From: an uncultured Clostridium sp.
Lineage (GTDB): Bacteria > Bacillota > Clostridia > Clostridiales > Clostridiaceae
DNA length: 13,654 nt
Assembly: GCA_900540255.1 (NCBI GenBank)
Contig: UQFE01000049.1
Span: 1-13,654, forward strand
Reading direction: 5' to 3'
Part shown: positions 1 through 6,968 of the stretch, piece by piece
How the letters are laid out: every line of letters starts with the position of its first letter
Position numbering within the stretch: the first letter of the stretch is position 1
Notes under the pieces: model-generated
Databases searched by the model: none
Seen by the model: the letters and a program-made list of their open reading frames with translations, nothing else
Told to the model about the DNA's origin: nothing
Made by a program: the position numbers and the translations under genes

Positions 1-73
1 AGAATTGCTGGTTTACTTTAACTATATTCTGTTCAATTTTCAAAGACCATTTACTTTGTCGCACCGAAGCGAC
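1..73 (-). promoter_or_regulatory. rRNA operon 5' leader with boxB and boxA antitermination signals
   Basis: Read on the minus strand, the transcript begins with a small hairpin, GTCGC-TTCGGT-GCGAC (58-73), the boxB-like element. It is followed by TGGTCTTTGAAAA (37-49), which matches the Gram-positive boxA form. Then comes a GAACAG...CCAGCAATTCT segment typical of the sequence just upstream of 16S (and of the 16S-23S spacer) in clostridia. BoxB/boxA recruit Nus factors so that RNA polymerase resists premature termination in rRNA operons. The promoter immediately upstream favours the leader rather than the internal spacer. The 16S gene should start shortly beyond position 1 on the minus strand; it is not visible here. 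Confidence 0.75.
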
Positions 74-79
74 TCCCTT

Positions 80-108
80 ATCTTATCACTGAGAAACTTT
101 TCTGTCAA
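80..108 (-). promoter_or_regulatory. Probable rRNA operon promoter
   Basis: On the minus strand a perfect -35 TTGACA (103-108) is followed after exactly 17 nt by TAAGAT (80-85), a 4/6 match to the -10 consensus. The start point would fall near 73-74, at the base of the boxB-like hairpin. What follows is a standard rRNA leader with boxB and boxA, so this is most likely the main promoter of an rRNA operon that runs leftward out of the window. The -35 and spacer are seen directly; the assignment to rRNA rests on the leader and on memory of clostridial 16S leaders, because no rRNA sequence itself is inside the window. Confidence 0.75.
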
Positions 109-221
109 CACTTTTTTTAACAATTTTTTATTATTTATATCAATAAAAAATTTGTTTTTTGTTTTGACTTACTCATTACCTCCCTCAAGATAATAGTTAT
201 GATATCACCTAAAATCATTTA

Positions 222-266
222 TAATTTATATTATATCCCCAATATTTAAAGTTATAATATAAATTA
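222..266. repeat. 14-bp AT-only perfect inverted repeat
   Basis: Arms 222-235 and 253-266 are perfect reverse complements (TAATTTATATTATA on the left) with a 17-nt spacer. All paired bases are A or T, so chance is a real possibility in DNA this AT-rich. No T-run suited to termination follows on either strand. The function is unknown. Confidence 0.4.
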
Positions 267-341
267 CCCATATTTTTATTAAAATTCTCTTAATTTCTTA
301 TGTTGATACACTAGGAACAGTGTCATATTTTTATTATATAC

Positions 342-420
342 TTATCCACTTAATACACATTATCCACAACCTTATATATATTAAAACTTATTATTATCAA
401 CATAATTAACATTATCCACA
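342..420 (+). promoter_or_regulatory. Cluster of four DnaA-box-like sites
   Basis: Two perfect TTATCCACA boxes lie at 360-368 and 412-420, with two 8/9 matches at 342-350 (TTATCCACT) and 394-402 (TTATCAACA). All are on the plus strand. Start-to-start spacings are 18, 34 and 18 nt, giving two equally spaced pairs. AT-rich DNA follows, as expected of an unwinding element. TTATCCACA is the established high-affinity DnaA binding sequence. The cluster could be an origin, part of one, or a DnaA reservoir/regulatory site near the rRNA promoter. No dnaA, dnaN or rpmH lies in the window, so calling it oriC is not justified from sequence alone. Confidence 0.55.
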
Positions 421-563
421 AGTATATATTTTCATATAATTCCTATAATTTATTTTAACTTCTGCATAAATTTTTATAATAATCAATATAAATAATGCTA
501 AATTTTATAATTTAAATATATTTTCATATTTTTATTAAATTCTATATAAAAACTTTCTATGCA

Positions 564-583
564 AAAAAGTGGCTGTCGCACTA
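564..583 (+). repeat. IS left terminal inverted repeat
   Basis: The sequence AAAAAGTGGCTGTCGCACTA matches the reverse complement of 2412-2431 at 17 of 20 positions. It also matches 13264-13283 upstream of glgB at 19 of 20. The GCTGTCGCA core is shared by all three. Confidence 0.75.
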
Positions 584-597
584 AATTTATTAAAAAA

Positions 598-630
598 ATA
601 AATCCCAAACTCCATGAGTTTAGGATTTAT
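598..630 (-). terminator. Strong minus-strand terminator inside the IS left end
   Basis: The 15-nt arms 598-612 and 616-630 pair with one C/A mismatch around a 3-nt loop (613-615). On the minus strand the stem is followed directly by a run of six T (592-597), a textbook intrinsic terminator. On the plus strand no T-run follows. It would stop leftward transcription, for example read-through from glgD crossing the IS antisense, before it reaches the rRNA promoter region. In plus-strand transcripts entering the IS, the same stem lies 14 nt upstream of the transposase ATG and could hinder translation. Confidence 0.7.
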
Positions 631-644
631 GGTAAAATACTTTT

Positions 645-2270
645 ATGTACTTAAAAAAAATCTTACACAAAAATTATACTATAAATCGAAAGTTTTATCA
701 ATTAAAACTTCCTTTTGATATAGGGTGCATAATTCCAGATAATGATTCGGTGAGATTACTAAACCAGTTTGTGGATGATATGCATTTAACTGAGCTATAT
801 TCTACTTATTCTAAAATAAGAGAAAATCAAGTATCATCAATGAATATGCTGAAAATTATGCTTTATGGATATATGAATGGACTTTACTCTTCAAGAGACG
901 TAGAAACTGCATGTAGAAGAGATATCAATTTTATGTTTCTACTAGAAGGTGCTTCGCCACCAGACCATTCAATATTTGCAAGGTTTAGAAGTTTACACTT
1001 TGCTCCATGTTCTAAAAAACTTTTATCAGAAGTAACCAAGTTTCTTTATAAAATTTAGGAAATATCAGGTAAGTCAATATTTATTGATGGTACTAAAATA
1101 GAAGCTTGTGCTAATAAGTATACTTTTGTTTGGAAAAAAGCTGTAACAAAAAATCTATCTAAATTGTTAATAAAAATAGCCGACCTTGTAAAAGAATGTG
1201 AAGAACTTTATGGAATTAAATTAATTTATAAAGATAAAGTACAAATGAAGCATGTAAAAAAGCTTAGAAAAAAACTTTATGAATTAAAAAGTTTAGAAGG
1301 AATAGAGTTCGTCCACGGATGTGGTAAAAGAAAAACTACTTTACAAAAGTCTATAGAGAAACTCGAAGAATATCTTTTAAAATTTAAAGAATATAATAAA
1401 AAGGTATACACTTGCGGAAATAGAAATAGTTACTCAAAAACGGATATTTATGCTACATTTATGAGAATGAAAGAAGATGCTATGAAAAATGGACAACTTA
1501 AAGCAGCTTATAATGTGTAGCATGGGGTGGATGCTGAATATATTACGTGGCTTACCGTTGTTCCTGAGCTAACAGACACAACTACATTGATACCATTTCT
1601 TAAAAGGATGGAAGAAAAATCAAAATTTAAATATTTAAAAATAGTTGACGATGCTGGATATGAAAGTGAAGAAAATTACTCATTTATTGAAGAAAATAAT
1701 CAGATATCATTTATTAAACCTTCTAATTATGAAATATCTAAAACAAGAAAATACAAGAATGATATTAGTAGAATAGACAATATGGATTATGATTCTGAAA
1801 GTGATTTATTTATATGTCAAAATGGTAAAAAGCTAATAGCTAATGGGGTAAAGATTAGAAAATCTAAAACTGGATATGAAAGTGTAAACACAATTTATAT
1901 ATGTGAGGACTGTAGTAATTGCAACTATAAGAGTCAATGCATTAAAGGAAATAATTCTAAAATTTCATTGGAGAAAAGAACTAAAAAATTTGAAACTTCA
2001 AAAAAGTTTAATCAACAAAGGAAAGAAGATTTAGAAAGAATTATTACAGATGAAGGTATTTTACTTAGAATGAATAGAAGTATTCAAGCAGAAGGAGCTT
2101 TTGCACAAGTAAAACATGATATGAATTTCAAAATATTTATGTGTAGTGAGCAAAAGAATGTTTTAGCAGAAAGTATTATACTTGCTATTGCTCATAATGT
2201 TAATAAGTTACATAATAAAATACAATATAACCGAACTGTTAAGCATTTGTTTGCGCTAAAAGAAGTTTAA
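645..2270 (+). pseudogene. IS1182-family transposase, interrupted by two in-frame UAG codons
   Basis: Read through, this is a 541-codon DDE transposase in a single frame (no frameshift) with UAG at codon 138 (1056-1058) and codon 292 (1518-1520). The N-terminal domain is at about residues 1-135. The first catalytic Asp is in SIFIDGTKIEA, soon after the first UAG. The second is in IVDDAGYESEE, and the catalytic Glu is in RSIQAEGAFAQVK. A Cys cluster (CEDCSNCNYKSQC) typical of this family lies between the last two. At the second site the family usually has AYNVQ before a GVD-like motif, so CAG to TAG is the simplest explanation. Every catalytic residue survives, so the decay looks recent. No good Shine-Dalgarno precedes the ATG at 645. 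Without suppression only short fragments are made and the copy should not move on its own. Confidence 0.85.
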
Positions 2271-2411
2271 CAGTTAAATTTTTCAAGTTTTTTCTGTTAG
2301 CTTTATTAAAGTGCGTCTATTTTTAAATAAAATCTATTCATATTATAAAATATATTCTAAATATTACAAACGTATAGAAAAGGAACTATCGCTAACGGAT
2401 TTTTTATCCGC

Positions 2412-2431
2412 TATTGCGACAGCTTCTTTTT
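2412..2431 (-). repeat. IS right terminal inverted repeat
   Basis: The minus-strand reading is AAAAAGAAGCTGTCGCAATA, differing from the left repeat at three positions. It lies 142 nt after the transposase stop codon. Confidence 0.7.
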
Positions 2432-2472
2432 ATAATAAATTTTATATTTTAAAAGGAATTATCTATCATAAT

Positions 2473-2504
2473 TTTCAATTAGAAAGTTCGAAAACTAATT
2501 GAAA
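2473..2504. repeat. 10-bp inverted repeat between IS and glgD
   Basis: Arms TTTCAATTAG (2473-2482) and CTAATTGAAA (2495-2504) are perfect reverse complements with a 12-nt loop. No T-run follows on either strand, so it is a weak candidate terminator or simply a 3' structure downstream of glgD. Confidence 0.35.
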
Positions 2505-2524
2505 GAAATATCTTAAACTTATTA

Positions 2525-2560
2525 ATTAATTTAATATCCAACACCCAATATTAAATTAAT
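2525..2560 (-). terminator. AT-only hairpin 22 nt downstream of glgD, possible weak terminator
   Basis: Arms 2525-2537 and 2548-2560 are a perfect 13-bp inverted repeat with a GC-rich 10-nt loop (TGGGTGTTGG on the minus strand). It begins 22 nt after the glgD stop codon. The stem contains only A/T pairs and no T-run follows, so it is more likely an RNA 3'-end structure than an efficient terminator. The strong minus-strand stop for this direction is the hairpin at 598-630. Confidence 0.35.
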
Positions 2561-2582
2561 ATTATTAAAAGTTAATTTGTAA

Positions 2583-3689
2583 TTAAACAACTCTCTTTTT
2601 AGGAATAACAACAGGATTGTCTATTAATCCCTTTACTTCTTCATTATCATCTACTAATGTTCCCTTATCAGTAATTGCATGATTCATCATTACATTATTT
2701 CCTATAACAGTATTTTGTAATATAACACAATTTTCAATTACACTACCTCTTCCAATATAAACATTTCTTCCTATAACACAATTCTTAACTTCTCCTTCAA
2801 TATAGGAACCATTAGCAATTATAGAATTTATAACATTACTTGTTACAGTATATTGAGTTGGGCAAGCATCCTTTGGTTTTGTGTATATTGGAAACTTACT
2901 ATAGAATAACTCTTTATTTACTTTCTCATTTAAAAAATCCATATTTGCATCAAAATATGCATTTATAGAATTTATACAAGCTAGATACCCTTCAAATTCA
3001 TATGCTCCAACTTTTAATTTATCTATATTTCCATTAATATAATTTTTAATCTTTTTATATCTTCCACCTCTAATACATTCATATATCATATCAATAAAAA
3101 GATCTGTTTTCATTATATACATTTCCATATTAATATTAGCACTATTTTTTAATCCAACATTTTCTCCAACACCAATAACTCTTGAATTTTCATCTAAATT
3201 CAATACTTGGCAATCTATAAAGTTTTCTTCTACATGCTTAACATTCTTATAAACAACACTTACATCATTTCCTTGTTCAATATGATACTTAATTAAGTCA
3301 TTATAATCTATATTACAAATCATATATGAAGAACAGATTAACGTATACTCTTTTTTGCTACGATCAAAATAATCAATGTTATCTAAAAAATTATGAACAT
3401 CATCATGTACTGGAGGTTCATCACTAAAGTTAAATACCTTTAATCCATCTTTCTTACGATATATATCCCAAGGCTTTCCATTTGTTAAATGGTCCATTAA
3501 TGATCTTGAATTATTCTTTGTAAAAATTCCTATTGCTTCTATACCTGAGTTAGTCATATTTGATAAAATGAAATCAACCACTCTATATCTACCAGCTATA
3601 GGTAAAGATGCTAATGGCCTATGTCTTGTTAACTCCGTTGTTTTTTTTTCATTTTCATCTAAATTAATTATACCAATACAGTTATTCAT
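2583..3689 (-). CDS. glgD: GlgD, regulatory-type subunit of ADP-glucose pyrophosphorylase
   Basis: This 368-residue GlgC paralogue partners GlgC in Firmicutes and tunes the enzyme that makes ADP-glucose for glycogen. The nucleotidyltransferase-like fold is at about residues 1-250. The segment PIAGRYRVVDFILSNMTNSG (30-49) aligns with Glg[20 protein letters not shown] left-handed beta-helix with hexapeptide repeats occupies about 285-345. The catalytic features of GlgC are gone: no GGxGxRL loop in the first 25 residues, and SSYMICNIDY (120-129) replaces GDHIYKMDY, losing the catalytic Asp. That is the expected GlgD pattern, not damage. It lies 21 nt after glgC, with an AAGGGGG Shine-Dalgarno 11 nt before the ATG, and ends in TAA. 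It is the last gene of the cluster. Confidence 0.93.
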   Translation of the reverse strand: MNNCIGIINLDENEKKTTELTRHRPLASLPIAGRYRVVDFILSNMTNSGIEAIGIFTKNNSRSLMDHLTNGKPWDIYRKKDGLKVFNFSDEPPVHDDVHNFLDNIDYFDRSKKEYTLICSSYMICNIDYNDLIKYHIEQGNDVSVVYKNVKHVEENFIDCQVLNLDENSRVIGVGENVGLKNSANINMEMYIMKTDLFIDMIYECIRGGRYKKIKNYINGNIDKLKVGAYEFEGYLACINSINAYFDANMDFLNEKVNKELFYSKFPIYTKPKDACPTQYTVTSNVINSIIANGSYIEGEVKNCVIGRNVYIGRGSVIENCVILQNTVIGNNVMMNHAITDKGTLVDDNEEVKGLIDNPVVIPKKRVV

Positions 3690-3710
3690 CTTCTCATCTA
3701 CCCCCTTATA

Positions 3711-4880
3711 TTAAACATCCATTGCCTTTATTACACTGCCACTTTTAACATCTTCTTTTGATGCTATAACTGATATTTTTTCACCATCTCCTATTTTGCA
3801 GTCTTTTCTAATCTTTGCTTCTCCACCTATAATGGCTTTATTAATAACTACATTATCTCCAATCTTAGCATCTGTCATAATTACAGAGTCCTTAATAACA
3901 GTGTTCTTCCCAATATATACACCTTCAAATAATACAGAATTCTCTACTTTTCCATGAACTGTACATCCTTCAACAACTAATGAATTCTTAACATTTGCAT
4001 CTTTTCCTATATATTGAGCAGGTCTTACTGGACTTACAGAATAAATCTTCCAATCATCATCATAAAGATTTAATCCACTTTCTCTTTTTAATAAATCCAT
4101 ATTTGCTTCCCAAAGGCTGCTGATTGTACCAACATCTTTCCAATAGCCCTTAAATGGATATGCAACTAACTTTCTACCTTCATTTAACAGCTTAGGAATT
4201 ATGTTTTTACCAAAGTCATTACTTGATTCCTTATCTTTTTCATCATCCTTTAATGCTTGTCTTAGAACCTTCCAGTTAAATATATAAACACCCATTGATG
4301 CCATATTACTCTTAGGATTAGCTGGCTTTTCTTCAAACTCATATATAGATAAATCATCATTAGTATTCATTATTCCAAATCTACAAGCCTCTTCCATAGG
4401 AACTTCTATTACTGCAATAGTTGCTTCAGCATTTTTTTCCTTGTGGAATTGAAGCATTTTATCATAATCCATTTTATATATATGATCTCCTGATAAAATT
4501 AATACATATTCAGGATCATATCTATCAACGAATTCTATATTTTGATAAATAGCATTTGCTGTTCCCTTATACCAGTTACCACCCTTTTCTTCTTGATATG
4601 GTGGTAGTATGCTTACTCCGCCATCTCTTCTGTCTAAGTCCCAAGGAGTTCCTATCCCAATATGAGCATTTAATTCTAATGGCTTATATTGTGTTAAAAC
4701 TCCAACAGAATAAATTCCTGAATTTGAGCAATTACTTAATGGAAAATCTATAATTCTATATTTTCCCCCATATGGAACTGCCGGCTTAGCTAATTTTTTT
4801 GTTAATACGCCTAATCTTGATCCTTGTCCTCCTGCTAATATCATAGCAACCATTTCTTTTTTTCTCACTATTCTCCCCAT
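3711..4880 (-). CDS. glgC: GlgC, glucose-1-phosphate adenylyltransferase (catalytic subunit)
   Basis: GlgC converts glucose-1-phosphate and ATP to ADP-glucose and pyrophosphate, the committed step of bacterial glycogen synthesis. The protein has 389 residues, the usual length. Visible motifs are AGGQGSRL (16-23, nucleotide loop), [15 protein letters not shown] (32-46), WYKGTANA (103-110), SGDHIYKMD (130-138, with the catalytic-type Asp132), FEEKP (182-186, sugar-phosphate binding Lys185), GYWKDVGT (245-252) and a C-terminal beta-helix from about 290. The start is uncertain. The ATG at 4880 has GAGGGG directly abutting it, while the GTG at 4868 (codon 5) has GGGGAG four bases upstream and gives the N-terminus [14 protein letters not shown], closer to relatives. 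A candidate promoter and operator lie in the 233-nt gap upstream, so glgCD may be transcribed separately from the genes upstream. Confidence 0.95.
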   Translation of the reverse strand: MGRIVRKKEMVAMILAGGQGSRLGVLTKKLAKPAVPYGGKYRIIDFPLSNCSNSGIYSVGVLTQYKPLELNAHIGIGTPWDLDRRDGGVSILPPYQEEKGGNWYKGTANAIYQNIEFVDRYDPEYVLILSGDHIYKMDYDKMLQFHKEKNAEATIAVIEVPMEEACRFGIMNTNDDLSIYEFEEKPANPKSNMASMGVYIFNWKVLRQALKDDEKDKESSNDFGKNIIPKLLNEGRKLVAYPFKGYWKDVGTISSLWEANMDLLKRESGLNLYDDDWKIYSVSPVRPAQYIGKDANVKNSLVVEGCTVHGKVENSVLFEGVYIGKNTVIKDSVIMTDAKIGDNVVINKAIIGGEAKIRKDCKIGDGEKISVIASKEDVKSGSVIKAMDV

Positions 4881-5003
4881 CCCCTCTTAATTTAATAAAC
4901 TACAATATTTTATTGAATTACTAAATTACATTTTCTTATTTATGTTAAATTTATTATTTAACTATATTTATTTATATAAATGAATTCCTCATTAATTTTT
5001 ATT

Positions 5004-5040
5004 TGTTAGTTATATATTAATGTTAAACTAACATTTTCAA
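5004..5040 (-). promoter_or_regulatory. Candidate glgCD promoter overlapping a perfect inverted repeat
   Basis: On the minus strand TTGAAA (5035-5040) and TATATA (5011-5016) are separated by 18 nt, a plausible vegetative promoter about 130 nt upstream of the glgC start. A perfect 8-bp inverted repeat, TGTTAGTT/AACTAACA (5026-5033 and 5004-5011, 14-nt spacer), spans the spacer and the -10 edge. That is where a repressor operator would sit. No known regulator is recognised from this motif. The AT-rich background makes the promoter match modest evidence; the repeat is the stronger signal. Confidence 0.4.
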
Positions 5041-5076
5041 TATTAATTAATTCAATATTTTACAAGTAAATGATTT

Positions 5077-5111
5077 AATAAGGCACTTTATTTTGATAAA
5101 AGTGCCCTATT
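5077..5111 (-). terminator. Terminator hairpin after the GH13 gene, possibly bidirectional
   Basis: Arms 5077-5089 and 5099-5111 form a 13-bp stem with one G-U wobble and a 9-nt loop, with a GGCACTTT core. It begins two bases past the GH13 stop codon. On the minus strand an A-rich run precedes it and the 3' arm ends in TTATT, so the U-tract is imperfect and some read-through into glgC is likely. On the plus strand six consecutive T (5110-5115) make a better terminator, although no plus-strand gene feeds it. Confidence 0.6.
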
Positions 5112-5113
5112 TT

Positions 5114-6958
5114 TTATAGAACCTTTAAAATTTTATATTCATGTCCTTTTAAATTTAACTTTAATTTTCCATCTTTTATTTCATATTTTTTTTCACTATT
5201 AATTAAATCAATAATATTTTTATTACTATTAATTTCACTTAAGAATATATTTTCTTCCATTTCTATTGTATTTACTACAACTATTATTTTTTCATTATTA
5301 TACAGTCTTTCATATCCTAAAATTTCATTTGGAAGCTTTAAAAATTGTATCTCCCCATTTTTTAGAGCATTTTCTGTACTTCTAATTTTTACTATGCTCA
5401 TATAAAAATCTAATATTTCTTTGTTTTCTTTTCCCCAAGGATATGTTTTCCTATTACTAGGATCACCTTTTCCTAACAATCCCGCTTCATCTCCATAATA
5501 TATCAATGGAACTCCTGGCAATGTCATTTGAATTATAACTGCTAATTTTAATAAACTAACATTATTATTTAAAACTGTTAATACCCTTTCAGTATCATGG
5601 TTTCCTAATATATTCATAGTTGAATAAAAATATTCCCTAGGATAATTTTCTTTAAGAGACATATACTTTTTTATAAAATAACTATTTCCTATAAATCCTC
5701 TAACTATATCTAAAATAATTTGCCTTAAAGGATAATTGGTAACAGAATCCAATTCATTTCCAAATAAGTATTCTCTCTTTCTGTTATAACTAAATTTGTT
5801 AGATGCATCCTCCCATACCTCACCAATTAAAATGCCATCTTCTTTTACGTCTTTAAGTTTTTTCTTTAAAATCTTAATAAATTCATCTGGAAGCTCATCA
5901 GCAACATCTAACCTCCACCCACTAGCTCCAAGCTTTAACCATTTCTCTATTATTGAATTATCTTGCCTAATAATATAATCTAAATAACTAGGATTTAACT
6001 CATCAACATTAGGCATATTAGAGAATCCCCACCATGACTCATATAAATTTGGATAATCATTAAATATATACCATCTATAATATGGTGATTGTAAAGATTG
6101 ATAGGCCCCTAAAGAATCGTAATTCCCAAACTTATTAAAATATTTACTATCACTTCCTGTATGACTAAAAACCCCATCCAATACGATCTTTATACCTAAC
6201 TTCTCTGCTTTACTGCACAATTCCTTAAATATATTTTCATCTCCAAACATAGAATCAATTTTTTCATAATTACCTGTATCATATTTATGACAGCTTGGTG
6301 AATCAAATATTGGGTTAAGATATATTGTGCTAATGCCTAAAGATTTTATATATTTTAACTTTTTAATTACCCCTAAAAGATTACCTCCATAAAAATCCCA
6401 TCTAACTATATTTCCATTAATATCTTTTATATACATAGGCTCATCATCCCATCTTCCATATATAAAAGTATTTTTTTTAGGATTTAATACTTTTCCCTCT
6501 TCTTCACCATTAAAAAATCTATCTACGAATATTTGATATATAATCCCCTCTTTATACCAATTTGGTACTTTTTCATTAGAATATATAGTTATTTGATAAC
6601 TTTTGTGATCATTAAAATATACTTGTCCAACTCCACCTAATGCTTCTATGTTATTACCATATATAATATTTCTACCATAATAATTTATTCTAAAATGATA
6701 ATATATTAAGCCAAAAGAATTACTAGTATCTACTTCAGTTTCATAAATCCAATTATTTATTTCTTCATTCCAACCTAATTCATTCATTTGAAGTTCTATT
6801 TGATTATTATAAAAATTAATTAAACTAATATAAGCTGCACATCTTTTACTAGTCCATAATCTAATTTTTACTTTAGTCCCTGTAATAACTGCTCCAAAAG
6901 GGCTTCTTAATTTAATATTATGTGAGTCATGGAAAATTTGTATATCATCCAAATTCAC
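5114..6958 (-). CDS. GH13 alpha-glycosidase, cyclomaltodextrinase/neopullulanase-like, cytoplasmic
   Basis: This 614-residue alpha-amylase-family enzyme probably hydrolyses maltooligosaccharides or the short branched glucans left by GlgP. An N-terminal beta-sandwich resembling CBM34 occupies about residues 1-125. The catalytic barrel begins at EGIIYQIFVDRFFNGE (137-152). Catalytic residues are Asp351 in GWRLDVADE, Glu380 in LIGEVWED and Asp455 in ILGNHDTERV. There is no signal peptide, so it acts inside the cell on storage glucan. The start is uncertain: the GTG at 6958 lies only 3 nt after AGGAGG, while an in-frame TTG at 6952 has better spacing (9 nt) and would remove two residues. The glgP stop UAG overlaps this AGGAGG, implying translational coupling. 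Exact specificity (neopullulanase, cyclomaltodextrinase or maltogenic amylase) cannot be read from sequence. It ends in TAA just before a terminator. Confidence 0.88.
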   Translation of the reverse strand: MNLDDIQIFHDSHNIKLRSPFGAVITGTKVKIRLWTSKRCAAYISLINFYNNQIELQMNELGWNEEINNWIYETEVDTSNSFGLIYYHFRINYYGRNIIYGNNIEALGGVGQVYFNDHKSYQITIYSNEKVPNWYKEGIIYQIFVDRFFNGEEEGKVLNPKKNTFIYGRWDDEPMYIKDINGNIVRWDFYGGNLLGVIKKLKYIKSLGISTIYLNPIFDSPSCHKYDTGNYEKIDSMFGDENIFKELCSKAEKLGIKIVLDGVFSHTGSDSKYFNKFGNYDSLGAYQSLQSPYYRWYIFNDYPNLYESWWGFSNMPNVDELNPSYLDYIIRQDNSIIEKWLKLGASGWRLDVADELPDEFIKILKKKLKDVKEDGILIGEVWEDASNKFSYNRKREYLFGNELDSVTNYPLRQIILDIVRGFIGNSYFIKKYMSLKENYPREYFYSTMNILGNHDTERVLTVLNNNVSLLKLAVIIQMTLPGVPLIYYGDEAGLLGKGDPSNRKTYPWGKENKEILDFYMSIVKIRSTENALKNGEIQFLKLPNEILGYERLYNNEKIIVVVNTIEMEENIFLSEINSNKNIIDLINSEKKYEIKDGKLKLNLKGHEYKILKVL

Positions 6959-6968
6959 ATTCCTCCTA
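6959..6968 (-). promoter_or_regulatory. Shine-Dalgarno of the GH13 gene fused to the glgP stop codon
   Basis: The minus-strand sequence TAGGAGGAAT contains the glgP UAG stop (6966-6968) as the first bases of a perfect AGGAGG. A ribosome finishing glgP would be sitting on the next gene's initiation site, which favours coupled translation. It also decides the GH13 start: GTG at 6958 (3 nt away) or TTG at 6952 (9 nt away). The ATG at 6960-6958 is out of frame and meets TGA at once. Confidence 0.7.

Larger units (their letters stand above)
109..563. other. AT-rich intergenic region between rRNA promoter and insertion sequence
   Basis: No convincing gene is present in this 455-bp stretch. It holds a cluster of DnaA-box-like 9-mers (342-420), a 14-bp AT-only inverted repeat (222-266), and a 5-bp inverted repeat ACACT/AGTGT (308-323). 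The last lies between a possible plus-strand TTGATA (303-308) and TATTTT 17 nt later. Positions 430-563 are almost pure A/T. Any gene that the weak plus-strand promoter might once have served has been separated from it by the insertion sequence starting at about 564. Confidence 0.6.
564..2431 (+). mobile_element. IS1182-family insertion sequence with inactivated transposase
   Basis: The element of about 1.87 kb is bounded by 20-bp imperfect inverted repeats (564-583 and 2412-2431, 17/20 matching). It encodes an IS1182-type DDE transposase (645-2270) read rightward. The outer six bases of each repeat (AAAAAG) could be flank rather than element, so the ends may be 570-571 and about 2423-2425 instead. 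No clear target duplication is visible. A strong minus-strand terminator lies just inside the left end. About 160 nt of noncoding DNA follows the transposase, including a small CGGAT/ATCCG hairpin near the right end. It sits between the rRNA leader region and the 3' end of glgD, and interrupts no recognisable gene. Confidence 0.8.

Noticed and set aside
5..193. Plus-strand open frame of 62 codons
   Set aside because: It runs antisense through the rRNA promoter and leader, has no ribosome site and a low-complexity Phe/Leu-rich product; the regulatory reading explains the DNA better.
342..420. Calling this the chromosomal oriC
   Set aside because: The boxes are good but dnaA, dnaN, rpmH and a clear DnaA-trio are absent from the window, so only a DnaA-box cluster is claimed.
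1056..1520. UAG recoding as a sense codon
   Set aside because: glgB and glgP both end in UAG placed within the next gene's Shine-Dalgarno, and read-through there would add only a few codons, so UAG behaves as a normal stop. The broken transposase is better called a pseudogene.
2311..2502. Plus-strand open frame of 63 codons after the transposase
   Set aside because: It crosses the right end of the insertion sequence, starts at GTG without a ribosome site and has an AT-driven composition.
4556..4753. Plus-strand frames lying opposite glgC and the other glg genes
   Set aside because: They are antisense shadows of strongly conserved minus-strand genes without ribosome sites or recognisable products.
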